63,671 nt of DNA from a virus: the IMG/VR virus record IMGVR_UViG_3300023184_002538, positions 1 through 63,671 of that record. One strand, 5' to 3'. The notes under the pieces are model-generated. The model ran no database searches and had not been told where the DNA came from. It saw only the letters and a program-made list of their open reading frames with translations. The position numbers and the translations under genes were made by a program. Numbering within the stretch: the stretch's first letter is position 1; every line of letters begins with the position of its first letter. Below, in pieces: positions 44,516-53,753 of this stretch.

Positions 44516-45979
44516 TTAGTAAGGTCCTTTAGTTTGCCATCTGGTTGTACACATTTTGCATTGTGTAAAGAATTCTTCAAATTCTGGAAACGTTTCTACA
44601 AAATTAGTTCCTCTACGCAGATCATATTGAACTATATAATCTGCAAACTGACTTCTTAGGTGATTTAACTTTGCTGAATTTTTCTTAGATCCTAACGATA
44701 TCATCTCATCTCTAATAACATAAAATAAACGTTCAAATCTATTTACTTCATAATCAAAAAAGCCCTTTCCACATAGTGGTGGCCAATTCATATGATGTAT
44801 GTTTTTAAACATGTGTGTTACCGAATCTTCTACAATTGGTAGAAATTCTGCAGATGCAACCCAAGGTGCTAAGAACTCGGGCCAACGAACGTAAGGAACA
44901 TCAATAGACACAGGATTCTTTCTTATCGGTTGTTCTGTATATTTCCATTTCATATCAATAACATCATCCATTAGTAATTTAAAACTAGGGATGCTTAGAA
45001 TGTTATAGGCGGCCATGACTGCTAGATGTACATCTGGAATCTCAGAAAGGACTCTGTGACAGTTCTTTAACCAACGATCATAGTTTAATCCATATCGTAT
45101 ATACTCTGCATGTTTCCCATGCGCTTCATTGCTGGTGTACAGTTTAAATGACTTTACCGCTTTCTTTTCTTGAATGATCTGCATCTTTTTAATGAAAGTA
45201 TTCATTAAGTTAGCAGGAACATCAAGATTAGAATTAATGTTAAATTCCATTTCAGGCTGCGGATTATCAATTAGATAGTCTAACACTCTAAACACTTGTT
45301 TGCTTAATAACGGCTCGCCGCCAGTGATCCTAAATACTCTTAGATCTTTAACAGCAGATGGCCACCATGCCCAAAATGCATCTATATATGGATTTGGTTT
45401 AGTTATGGGCAAAGGCATTGAGTCTGTTTCTTTAAGATACTCTAAACTATGTAACGTTAAATTATCTAACTTATAAGGTCCATACTGCTCTATCTCCTGC
45501 CTCCATGTTGATGAATATGATGGAGAACAATATGCACATTTAAAATTGCATGTTGTATCAAACGATACTTCTAAGTACGTGGGATTAACATCAGCATCCC
45601 AAGGCTGTTTGGTAATCTGTTCTAGATAAGGTCTTGCCCAATATTCTGAACTTTTAGTTATACGGTCACTGAATGCACCGCTTTCATCATCTTCTACTTG
45701 TGCATCTTCTGCTCGCCAACAGTAATCACATTCTGCAGGACGAATGCCTTCAAGCATTAGTTTACGTTGTTCTTTTTTATAATCAGTATTGTGTAATGCA
45801 CTTGGAGAACGTTTGATTTCATCTAGTGATATCTTGTGTGGACTGGGATGATGACAACTATGTGTTTGCCCTTGCCCAAGATGCATAGACACTTGGTTCC
45901 ATTTGGCTACACACATACTCGGACTGACAAGGTCTAACTCTTTTTTAGTGTTTTTAAATCTGGCTGCGTGATTGGTCAT
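44516..45979 (-). CDS. Radical SAM protein, N-terminal twitch type (13)
   Basis: From ATG 45979 (AAGGAACAT upstream, ATGA overlap) this is 487 aa. The twitch segment reads SPSMCVAKWNQVSMHLGQGQ, with CDYCWRAEDA near 84. The radical SAM motif DTTCNFKCAYC has Cys 144, 148 and 151, then ITGGEPLL. The tail YDLRRGTNFVETFPEFEEFF is the clearest form of the shared C-terminal motif. It follows a repeat-containing glycosyltransferase-like gene in the same operon. Confidence 0.9.
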   Translation of the reverse strand: MTNHAARFKNTKKELDLVSPSMCVAKWNQVSMHLGQGQTHSCHHPSPHKISLDEIKRSPSALHNTDYKKEQRKLMLEGIRPAECDYCWRAEDAQVEDDESGAFSDRITKSSEYWARPYLEQITKQPWDADVNPTYLEVSFDTTCNFKCAYCSPSYSSTWRQEIEQYGPYKLDNLTLHSLEYLKETDSMPLPITKPNPYIDAFWAWWPSAVKDLRVFRITGGEPLLSKQVFRVLDYLIDNPQPEMEFNINSNLDVPANLMNTFIKKMQIIQEKKAVKSFKLYTSNEAHGKHAEYIRYGLNYDRWLKNCHRVLSEIPDVHLAVMAAYNILSIPSFKLLMDDVIDMKWKYTEQPIRKNPVSIDVPYVRWPEFLAPWVASAEFLPIVEDSVTHMFKNIHHMNWPPLCGKGFFDYEVNRFERLFYVIRDEMISLGSKKNSAKLNHLRSQFADYIVQYDLRRGTNFVETFPEFEEFFTQCKMCTTRWQTKGPY

Positions 45980-47757
45980 ATGTTCCTTAGTTTGTATTGT
46001 TCTTCTATCCACTCACGACTATTGATCATTCTAAGTAAATCATAATCGTCTTTGTTAATTGTAACCCAATCTATTGCACATTGGGCAGCATCTTTTGAAT
46101 ACTTATTGAGTCTGTGGGAGGTATTACCTTTTAACCATGTTTTTAATCTGGCCTTACTGTCTTTGTCTTTAGAGTTCTGTAAAACATTATAGCACAGTTT
46201 TGCACATTCCCTAAATGTACTTCGCCAAACTGAAATAGGATCTGTGTCAAATGCTGTTATATTACTGATTGTATCTATTATCTTAAGTTTATCTATAACT
46301 GTAGTTGATAGGTCCAATGTAGTCCAAGACTTAGCAGACAACATTGCTTGCTTAGAAAATAACTTTACTCCTCCGTATCCATACACCAATCCATTGATAG
46401 GATTTTTAGCACGCCAAATATGTGTGCAGTCTCTATCATGTATGTTAGGCTGATGATCAAATTGAAATTCATCAGTTAGGTAAGCATCACCGTCTACTAC
46501 AAAAAACATATCAGTATCAACTAATTTGGCTGCGGCTTGATGAGCATTGAATATACCCGTTACTCCATTTACACGCTTAGCCTTTGGTGCTTTTTCTAAT
46601 ACACGTTGCCAGTTTTCTTCTGCATTTGTTTCTTGATAACTTATAAAAACAACTTCAGGAATAGGAACATACATTTCTTTAATACCTTTACTGTCTTCAG
46701 TAGTAGATACTTTAAGAGCCCAAGTATCGTATTCATCATCCATATACCATATATGCTCATAGGCTAAGTCATGCCAAGGTATGATATAATCAGGAGTGAA
46801 GTTTAATTTAGGTACTTCGGAATTATATTCAACATGGTGCGTAGGACTAATGTAGTCTACAATCTTACTGTCATATATAGTTGGTGTTACCCTGGCCTTT
46901 ATGGCCCATATTTCATCTTCACCATTTTTTAAATGCTTATTATCTAACATCCATACATGTTCATATGCCAAATCATGATAAGGTATTACATAATCAATCA
47001 CATAATCCATCTTGGGCAAATCTGGATTATATTCAATATGATACTGAGGAGATATCGTTCCATACCATTTCCAACTGTTAATCTTTTTGTAGGCAGCAGT
47101 AAATTTGACCACCCACATTTGTTTATATGGGATATGTATTGGATCTAATTCCCAAGCACATTCGCTTCCTAAATCCCAATAAGCAGGATAACATTGATTG
47201 ATATCGATACCTAAATCAGGCAAGTCTTCATTATACTCAACATCAATTAAAGGCATAACATATCCCATGTCTTTGATACCTTTAACTTCTTTACCATAAG
47301 GCTTGCAACTCATGACCCATATTTTATCATCCGTAGGATTGACCCTGGGATCCATATACCAAACTAATTGATATATACTGTCCCATGGCTCTGGTTCAAA
47401 CTGTCCGTATGGATCATTTTCAAAAGTCATTACCTTATCTATATCTGGATTTCTATTCCATAATAGTTTAGGTTTGGTTATTTCTAATATCTCATAACCG
47501 ATCTCTGGTGTCCAATATCCATTGAACAACTTAGCAACCCAATCTCCTTGATATTGCCAAACTACACATTTATTTGTTGATGGCATATCATCTATATATG
47601 CTTTTAGTGTATCATCTTTTAACCATGGATTGAATGCTATAAATTTACCATAGTCATTACCCAGTCGGTACAACTGTATATCATAATCTATATGGTCACC
47701 AGTCCACTCTATAGATTTAACATCGTTTGGATTTATCTGTACAATTTCATCATTCAT
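45976..47757 (-). CDS. Repeat protein fused to a GT-A-like glycosyltransferase domain
   Basis: A 593-aa protein. Residues about 90-360 hold about four degenerate repeats of roughly 80 residues. The best two share EYNxDLPK, then IPYHDLAYEHVWMLD or IPWHDLAYEHIWYMD, and then a W-A-I/L-K strand. The C-terminal 220 residues start with PEVVFISYQETNAEENW and contain AKRVNGVTGIFNAH and FFVVDGDAYL, matching the GT-like protein at 34241. The repeats may bind a glycan or form a scaffold. It heads the operon that includes two twitch radical SAM genes. Confidence 0.65.
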   Translation of the reverse strand: MNDEIVQINPNDVKSIEWTGDHIDYDIQLYRLGNDYGKFIAFNPWLKDDTLKAYIDDMPSTNKCVVWQYQGDWVAKLFNGYWTPEIGYEILEITKPKLLWNRNPDIDKVMTFENDPYGQFEPEPWDSIYQLVWYMDPRVNPTDDKIWVMSCKPYGKEVKGIKDMGYVMPLIDVEYNEDLPDLGIDINQCYPAYWDLGSECAWELDPIHIPYKQMWVVKFTAAYKKINSWKWYGTISPQYHIEYNPDLPKMDYVIDYVIPYHDLAYEHVWMLDNKHLKNGEDEIWAIKARVTPTIYDSKIVDYISPTHHVEYNSEVPKLNFTPDYIIPWHDLAYEHIWYMDDEYDTWALKVSTTEDSKGIKEMYVPIPEVVFISYQETNAEENWQRVLEKAPKAKRVNGVTGIFNAHQAAAKLVDTDMFFVVDGDAYLTDEFQFDHQPNIHDRDCTHIWRAKNPINGLVYGYGGVKLFSKQAMLSAKSWTTLDLSTTVIDKLKIIDTISNITAFDTDPISVWRSTFRECAKLCYNVLQNSKDKDSKARLKTWLKGNTSHRLNKYSKDAAQCAIDWVTINKDDYDLLRMINSREWIEEQYKLRNI

Positions 47758-47803
47758 ATATACTAATTATCCTAGTATATAATGATCAATTTAACTTCTT
47801 GAA

Positions 47804-49261
47804 TTAGATAGGTAATTCTACAATAGAGGTATTAATATCTGCTAACTTGTCTCTATAATTGTAATTAAATCCAGCAAATAAATATGTTGTAGCAGTATTA
47901 GTATCAATAGGAGCACTATATTCTGCCGGTAGTGGTGCATATCTACCATTTAAATCCACACTAGAGTAATAATGGAATGCTCTGGTTAGATTTCTTAGTG
48001 TGGTCGTTAGACCTTCATCAAGATCACTACTTAAATCTCTTAAATGATTTATTTCAATTTTAAGAGAACCGTAACCATCATCTTCCACTATAAACATAGA
48101 ACCAGGAGCAAGGTACTCTCCAAAATAACTGCTATAATCTGATGCTGTGGTAGTTTTTACTACATAGTCATTACTGTAATATACTTGTGCATTTGTTCCT
48201 GTACTAAATGGAATTTTATAAACTTTAGACCAAAATGGATACGCTGGAATAAGAGATTCTGTACCTAATCCAAGAGAAGCCACATTAGCATATACACTTC
48301 CACCACTACCATATATAGGTACACCATCCCCGCCCATACCTACACCGATTGTGAGATATCGTTGATTATCCATTAGATCATAACTTATACCTACAATGCT
48401 GTTGTAATGACTTGCTGGACTTGTCCAACTGCCAATATTTTTATTTGCATTATGATCTATGTTTATAGTTCCAGTATTTACAACACTAACTAAAGCGTCA
48501 AGACCTCTAACTGTTAATGTTGATACATAGTTACCATTTACATTATTAACTTCATACGGATTAAATTGAAGATATATACGATTAGTACTTGTGCTTTCTA
48601 TTGTCCAAGCATTGCTGCCGGTTATCGTAGCAGTAAAACCAATTGGCCAATCTGGCCACGGCGCGGTATCGTATATAGGAATAATTTTATAAGTAACACG
48701 CTGTACTTGACCATAATGATTTGTAGATGTTGAATAGCCAGATGGATCTATTTCAATTCCTGTACTAATACCAATTACTTGATGTGTGAGAACTCTATAA
48801 TAACCACCGATACTGTTTGAACCCAATATGAAATAGTTATTGTATACACCTTGGGCGGTACCTCTATAGGCTATTTCAAATGTACTTGTAGTGCCTGGTT
48901 GTACGGTGATGGTACCAGTTCCTAGCAATGCTGCTCCTGGTTGATAATAGAATCTAGGACCTATTTCTTCTTCAAACGAATAGGTTAATGATGTGATCGT
49001 TAATACAGCATTTCCTATATTTGTTAGATAAACAGTTTGTCTCGAACTAGTTGTATATGCAGGAGTTACAAAATCATCTAGTGTATTAACTTGTAATAAG
49101 GGACCACTATATGCAGTAAATGACGAGGTGGTAAAATCTTGTCCATCTAAATTATGCACAGTTTGTATTTGAGGGGCGCCACCACGAATTATTCCACCAC
49201 CGACTATGTTAAATGATAGCAGACTACCTAATCTTGTATTGACATCAAATGAGGTTGCCAT
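47804..49261 (-). CDS. Virion structural protein (T4-like phage type)
   Basis: A 485-aa protein starting MATSFDVNTRLGSLLSFNIVG with AGGAAATTAAT upstream. It is rich in Ser, Thr, Gly and Tyr with many beta strands. Segments such as VYLTNIGNAVLTITSLTYSF and TVQPGTTSTFEIAYRGT look like Ig-like (abnormal-spindle/choice-of-anchor type) domains. It is in one operon with two other virion-type genes (1-bp gap). Placement in the tail or on the capsid surface is not decidable here. Confidence 0.6.
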   Translation of the reverse strand: MATSFDVNTRLGSLLSFNIVGGGIIRGGAPQIQTVHNLDGQDFTTSSFTAYSGPLLQVNTLDDFVTPAYTTSSRQTVYLTNIGNAVLTITSLTYSFEEEIGPRFYYQPGAALLGTGTITVQPGTTSTFEIAYRGTAQGVYNNYFILGSNSIGGYYRVLTHQVIGISTGIEIDPSGYSTSTNHYGQVQRVTYKIIPIYDTAPWPDWPIGFTATITGSNAWTIESTSTNRIYLQFNPYEVNNVNGNYVSTLTVRGLDALVSVVNTGTINIDHNANKNIGSWTSPASHYNSIVGISYDLMDNQRYLTIGVGMGGDGVPIYGSGGSVYANVASLGLGTESLIPAYPFWSKVYKIPFSTGTNAQVYYSNDYVVKTTTASDYSSYFGEYLAPGSMFIVEDDGYGSLKIEINHLRDLSSDLDEGLTTTLRNLTRAFHYYSSVDLNGRYAPLPAEYSAPIDTNTATTYLFAGFNYNYRDKLADINTSIVELPI

Positions 49262-49262
49262 A

Positions 49263-51059
49263 TTAATTTCCTATCTTAGATTTTTTAGGATTTCTGTAGT
49301 CTTCTACAGTTAACTTTATATCTATCGGTTGCCATGCTGTATAATCAAAATCATCTTCACGAACCCAGGCGGTATGTGCATAACCGTTAATCATGATTGT
49401 ATGGCTACCACCAACTACACAATTATAAAGATCAGTTTCTGGAGGTAGATAGTAGGGTTCAAATGTTTCTAACTTTCTACCTCCATTTGTAGTTTGTATT
49501 TCAATACCTGTAGTCGCTTTATGTAATTCAATATCAACTTGTCCAATAGACCAAGGAGATGTCCAAATATCAGTTGTGCCGTTACCCAAATCCATTTCGT
49601 ATGATTCTTTCCAACCTGCAAGTACTCCATCAGTTCCTGGACTAGGATCTATACAATAGAATTTCTTATCAGTAGTTACAAATACTTCGTCATTGGTACA
49701 ATCATGATCATCGTTGATCTTGTACATTGGAATATTACCCATTTTGCTATAATACAAGGCCAATACAGGATTACATTCGCCAAATGCTCCAACAACCATG
49801 TCACCTACTCTAAGATCTCTAAAGTTCTTAACACTACCGTCGGCCATAGTAATTTTAGCATCTGGTAAGAAACATTCTCCTGCGCCTGGACCCGCTGGTC
49901 CACCATTTGCACCAGTGGCACCACCGCCACCATTATTGCCTCCGTCAGCGCCGTGTGGTGTAGCAGCACCTATATTGGCACCAGATGTGTACCCACCACC
50001 TCCAAGACTGCCGCCGCCACCATAACCACCGCCGCCACGGCCGCCGCCGCCGCCAGTTGGAGCATAGACTATAGGTACAGGTTTGGCGCCTATACCAACA
50101 TAATTATTAATTTTTAAAATTACTGGACCAACTAGATTACCATTGATAGTTACCGCAGAACTATAATTCCCTAATACACTAGTTGAATTGGTATAATCTA
50201 AAGAGAATACAATAGAACTTAATGGAGCAAGTGTATATATAGGAATTATTGAATTGGTAAATTCAATAGCATCACCGACTACTGGACCACTGCCCGGAGG
50301 AGCACTCATTATAACAGTATCGCCATTGATACTTTGTATTTGTTGAGTACCATCATAACCATTACCAGTTGCTTCCCATCCTATATCAAGACCAGTTGTA
50401 TTGTTTAAGGTTAAAAAGTTAGTGGATGATGTAAAAATATTCGGATTACCTGCACTAGTTGATGGAGTAGTGTCTGCTAATGCACTAACAACAATAGTAC
50501 TGCCATCTTTTACTGATGTTACAGTTCCCGGAACAGTATATCCATTTCCGCTGATTGTCCAACCTGCTCCAAGTCCAGTGGTATTAGATAATGTTATTTC
50601 TTTGGTAGATGTAGAAAATATAACACTTCCACCGGGTGTGGGAGCACCCGATGGCACAGAACTCATAGTCAATGTATTTGTTCCGCCAGATATACCAATA
50701 ATATATACACCTGCCCAAACTCCATTGCCTTGCCAACCTGTGACCAATCCAGTAACATTGGTCACTGTTAATAAACTAGAGGTAATATATGCACCAGGCG
50801 GACTACTGGCAATTGTCTTGGTTATGGGTCTAGTGTCTGATACAAAAGTTTTTCTTAAAGGACTTCCCGTTACATAAGTTTTAGATCGAGTTTGTACTGT
50901 GGTGTTTGGAGTGTGGTTAGTATTTCCTGTGAAAATACCACCAAAGTTAGAAAAATCACTGTGATGCTCTATACCCGATTGATCAACAAACGTTACACTA
51001 CGTATGTCTGCAGATGTGTCAGTACTAAGGTTTTGTATAGTGTACGGTGTATATGCCAT
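49263..51059 (-). CDS. Virion structural protein with C-terminal Hint domain
   Basis: A 598-aa protein. Residues about 95-265 carry three beta repeats of about 55 residues with a core N-T-T-G-L-x-x-G-W-x-x-x-G-N-G-Y. Residues about 335-392 are Gly-rich (GGGGYGGGGS type). From about 393 a Hint (hedgehog/intein) domain follows: GECFLPDAKITMADGSVKNF, LRVGDMVVG, a DEVFVTTDKKFYC strand pair and YNCVVGGSHTIMINGYAHT. The N-terminal nucleophile Cys is present. The usual C-terminal Asn of inteins is absent, so autocleavage or cholesterol-like transfer, not splicing, would be expected. AGGAACATA precedes the ATG. Confidence 0.78.
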   Translation of the reverse strand: MAYTPYTIQNLSTDTSADIRSVTFVDQSGIEHHSDFSNFGGIFTGNTNHTPNTTVQTRSKTYVTGSPLRKTFVSDTRPITKTIASSPPGAYITSSLLTVTNVTGLVTGWQGNGVWAGVYIIGISGGTNTLTMSSVPSGAPTPGGSVIFSTSTKEITLSNTTGLGAGWTISGNGYTVPGTVTSVKDGSTIVVSALADTTPSTSAGNPNIFTSSTNFLTLNNTTGLDIGWEATGNGYDGTQQIQSINGDTVIMSAPPGSGPVVGDAIEFTNSIIPIYTLAPLSSIVFSLDYTNSTSVLGNYSSAVTINGNLVGPVILKINNYVGIGAKPVPIVYAPTGGGGGRGGGGYGGGGSLGGGGYTSGANIGAATPHGADGGNNGGGGATGANGGPAGPGAGECFLPDAKITMADGSVKNFRDLRVGDMVVGAFGECNPVLALYYSKMGNIPMYKINDDHDCTNDEVFVTTDKKFYCIDPSPGTDGVLAGWKESYEMDLGNGTTDIWTSPWSIGQVDIELHKATTGIEIQTTNGGRKLETFEPYYLPPETDLYNCVVGGSHTIMINGYAHTAWVREDDFDYTAWQPIDIKLTVEDYRNPKKSKIGN

Positions 51060-51071
51060 TATGTTCCTCGA

Positions 51072-51866
51072 TTAAACAAGTATAGACCAAGTTGCTACTG
51101 TTGGGCTTACTATTAATGTTGCAGTAGCATTGTTGGCGTAGGATATAATGAATTCTACACGGGTCTCATCAAGAGATTTATTGGCTACTACACTTACTGA
51201 TAATGTTCCACTGTTCCAATTGGTTGTGGTAGAGGTATAATTTACAAACTCATATCTTCTGTAGGTATATTTTCTTTCAGGCACACTAAGATAATCAATA
51301 AAATTGGCCCACTCAGCATCAAGATCATTTAATGCTGTAGTGTCATCATAATAAGGTGTCCATGTTAGATAAGAACCTAAATTAAAATAATATCTTGCTG
51401 CTAGTCTATTTGGAAAAGATGCTATTAGACGATGTGTTACTTTATTAGTGCCATTGGCACCCCACGGTAATGTTCTAGTGCTGGTGCTGTCTGCTCCAAC
51501 AAATGTTGATGTATTACCACTGAAATAAAATTGACTAGGATGACATGTATATCTGCGAGTATCATCTAATAACCAGGTTGATGTGGTTAACAATGCATCT
51601 ATGGGAGATGCACTGATTATCGATGTGCCTGTTACCAATACAGCAATATTGGTGTTGGTATTGGTTATGTGACGATTTACTAAGTTTACATCATTTAATA
51701 AATTATTCCAGGCCTGGGTCCAGGCTATTTGTTTTTCCTCTGCTGGAACACTGCTTATTAAGGCAAGACCGTACCCATCTTCTCCAAGACCTAGAATCTC
51801 TTCCATGTTAGATTGGATTAGATTAAAATCAAGATGAGTGGCAGTGGTTCCTGCTGTAATTGTCAT
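51072..51866 (-). CDS. Virion structural protein (tail/baseplate type)
   Basis: A 264-aa protein starting MTITAGTTATHLDFNLIQSN, an N-terminus typical of T4-like marine phage structural genes. It has no enzymatic motifs. It is the first gene of the structural operon, preceded at 30 bp by the octamer ACTAAATA that also precedes the fibre gene at 4811. Exact role unknown. Confidence 0.6.
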   Translation of the reverse strand: MTITAGTTATHLDFNLIQSNMEEILGLGEDGYGLALISSVPAEEKQIAWTQAWNNLLNDVNLVNRHITNTNTNIAVLVTGTSIISASPIDALLTTSTWLLDDTRRYTCHPSQFYFSGNTSTFVGADSTSTRTLPWGANGTNKVTHRLIASFPNRLAARYYFNLGSYLTWTPYYDDTTALNDLDAEWANFIDYLSVPERKYTYRRYEFVNYTSTTTNWNSGTLSVSVVANKSLDETRVEFIISYANNATATLIVSPTVATWSILV

Positions 51867-51895
51867 GGTTAGATATGAATCCCAGTATTAACGAG

Positions 51896-51903
51896 TATTT
51901 AGT
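51896..51903 (-). promoter_or_regulatory. Candidate late promoter box (ACTAAATA)
   Basis: Same octamer and nearly the same distance to the start codon (30 bp) as at 4844. It matches the T4 late box at 6 of 8 positions. Confidence 0.35.
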
Positions 51904-51921
51904 CATTATTTTTTTTGATGC

Positions 51922-51951
51922 TTGACCTAATCAATTAAATACGTATATAAT
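51922..51951 (+). promoter_or_regulatory. Sigma70-type promoter of the gmd operon
   Basis: TTGACC and TATAAT with an 18-bp spacer, 25 bp before the gmd ATG at 51977. An AAAAGGTG ribosome binding site follows. Confidence 0.65.
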
Positions 51952-51976
51952 AAAACAATCTCACAAAAAGGTGACT

Positions 51977-53005
51977 ATGACAAACAAATCAGCATTAATA
52001 ACAGGTATTACCGGACAAGATGGATCCTATTTGGCAGAACTACTACTGAACAAAGGCTACGATGTCTACGGTATGGTGCGTAAAACCACTAATTGGGATG
52101 TTATGCCCAATATACAACATATACGACATCGGCTCAAACTACACTATGGAGATGTTACTGATTCTGGTAACATTATGAACGTGCTGCTAGAGACCCAACC
52201 AGATGAGGTCTACAATCTAGCAGCCCAAAGCCATGTACATGTGAGTTTTGCATTGCCCGGCCTTACAGCAGAAGCAAATGGTGTAGGGGTACTACGTATG
52301 CTTGAAGCTATACGTACACTGAACAAAAAGAAAAACGTTAAATTCTACCAAGCATCAACTAGCGAGATGTTTGGACAGGTGCAGGAAGTTCCACAAAAGG
52401 AAACTACTGCATTCTACCCACGTAGCCCTTATGGTGTGGCCAAACTGTTTGGACATTGGATCACTGTTAACTACAGAGAAAGTTATGGTGTCTACGGCTG
52501 CTCAGGTATACTATTCAATCACGAAAGCCCACGTAGAGGCGAAACATTCGTTACACGTAAGATCACACTGGGGGTAGCCCGTGTACGTGCTGGCCTGCAA
52601 CCTTGCGTTGAATTGGGCAATATCGATGCCCTTAGAGATTGGGGACACGCTGAAGACTTTGTGGAGGGCATGTGGCTTATGCTACAACAGGAAAAGGCCG
52701 ACGACTATATACTCAGCACTGGTAAACAACATAGTGTCCGAGAATTCTGCGAACTAGTGGCTAAATGGCATGGTATGAACTTACAATGGCAAGGCCAGGG
52801 TACAGACGAAATAGGCGTTGATCTAAACACAGGTAATACCATATATAAAGTTAACCCAGAATTCTATAGACCCGCTGATGTTAATACCCTGCTAGGTGAT
52901 AGCACTAAGGCCCGAACACAAATGGGCTGGAACCCTAAACATACATTGGAATCACTGGTTAACGATATGTGTACACAAGATTGGAATAATCAAAATGGCA
53001 AGTAA
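51977..53005 (+). CDS. gmd: GDP-mannose 4,6-dehydratase
   Basis: From ATG 51977 (AAAAGGTGACT upstream; a GTG at 51971 is less likely) this is 342 aa. An N-terminal NAD-binding GITGQDGSYLAELLL, YGMVRKTTNWDV, YNLAAQSHVHVSF, the catalytic YPRSPYGVAK (Tyr-x3-Lys) and NHESPRRGETFVTRKIT identify GMD. It converts GDP-mannose to GDP-4-keto-6-deoxymannose, the precursor of fucose, rhamnose, perosamine and colitose units. It heads a plus-strand operon with a GT9-like protein and a DUF6165 protein. Codon use is less AT-rich than in the radical SAM island. Confidence 0.95.
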   Translation: MTNKSALITGITGQDGSYLAELLLNKGYDVYGMVRKTTNWDVMPNIQHIRHRLKLHYGDVTDSGNIMNVLLETQPDEVYNLAAQSHVHVSFALPGLTAEANGVGVLRMLEAIRTLNKKKNVKFYQASTSEMFGQVQEVPQKETTAFYPRSPYGVAKLFGHWITVNYRESYGVYGCSGILFNHESPRRGETFVTRKITLGVARVRAGLQPCVELGNIDALRDWGHAEDFVEGMWLMLQQEKADDYILSTGKQHSVREFCELVAKWHGMNLQWQGQGTDEIGVDLNTGNTIYKVNPEFYRPADVNTLLGDSTKARTQMGWNPKHTLESLVNDMCTQDWNNQNGK

Positions 53006-53753
53006 ACGATTGGGGATTATACAGACTAGAGGCCTGGGCGATATCATTATTGCCTTGCCCATTGCTCTACACTATCAAGAACAAGGATACGATATCCATT
53101 GGCCCATTACAGATGTTTGGGTCGAACAAATGAAACATTATGCTCCTTGGGTTAAATGGATTCCTATACCCGCCGATGCTGGCCCATTCTTTTACGATAT
53201 ACCCTTGGAACGTCTAAAGAACTTTAAATGCGATGAGATCATCTGCTTGTACAACGCACTGACCGGCCACCCTGAATTCTCAAACGAACCATTCTTCCAA
53301 TTTACCACTTTTGATCAATACAAATACGTGCAAGCAGGTGTGCCATTCTTAGAGAAATGGCGCTTGAACGAATGTATTGAACGCGACCCAGAAAGAGAAC
53401 AGGCCCTATACGATCGTAAGGTTAAGAACCCTAACTATGTGGTAACACACTTGAAATCCTCTGCTTTTACTGCACCATTTGACACTAGCACAGTACCCGA
53501 GGGCTGGGATATAGTTAATATAGACGATGATGGATATGTGTTCGATTGGATTAAGATCATTGAGGGCGCTCAGAGCATTATTATGACTAACTCAGTGTTT
53601 GCTAATATGACAGATCAACTTAAACTGGGCGATGACAAATACTTTATACCATTACATCACTTGAACTGGCAACCAGTGTTTGGTACACAATGGACTTGGC
53701 TTGCCAATCCCACCCTACCAGCACAGCATAAGACAGTGGGTACTCCGGGATGA
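52995..53753 (+). CDS. Heptosyltransferase-like (GT9-like) protein
   Basis: From ATG 52995 (11-bp overlap with gmd) this is 252 aa. It begins RLGIIQTRGLGDIIIALPIA, the GDxI-type N-terminal nucleotide-sugar loop of GT9/GT-B transferases, and ends with an AQSIIMTNSVFANMTDQL segment like the C-terminal donor site. It is shorter than most GT9 proteins (about 330 aa), and the middle is divergent. Likely transfers a sugar in surface glycan assembly. Confidence 0.72.
   Translation: MASKRLGIIQTRGLGDIIIALPIALHYQEQGYDIHWPITDVWVEQMKHYAPWVKWIPIPADAGPFFYDIPLERLKNFKCDEIICLYNALTGHPEFSNEPFFQFTTFDQYKYVQAGVPFLEKWRLNECIERDPEREQALYDRKVKNPNYVVTHLKSSAFTAPFDTSTVPEGWDIVNIDDDGYVFDWIKIIEGAQSIIMTNSVFANMTDQLKLGDDKYFIPLHHLNWQPVFGTQWTWLANPTLPAQHKTVGTPG

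Noticed and set aside
8186-47757. A RiPP cluster with a precursor peptide
   Set aside because: No small gene with a leader-core pattern was found among the radical SAM genes, so a peptide product is only one of several possibilities.
50401-50877. 158-codon plus-strand frame
   Set aside because: Antisense to the repeat region of the 598-aa virion protein, and explained by its Gly/Thr/Asn-rich codons.
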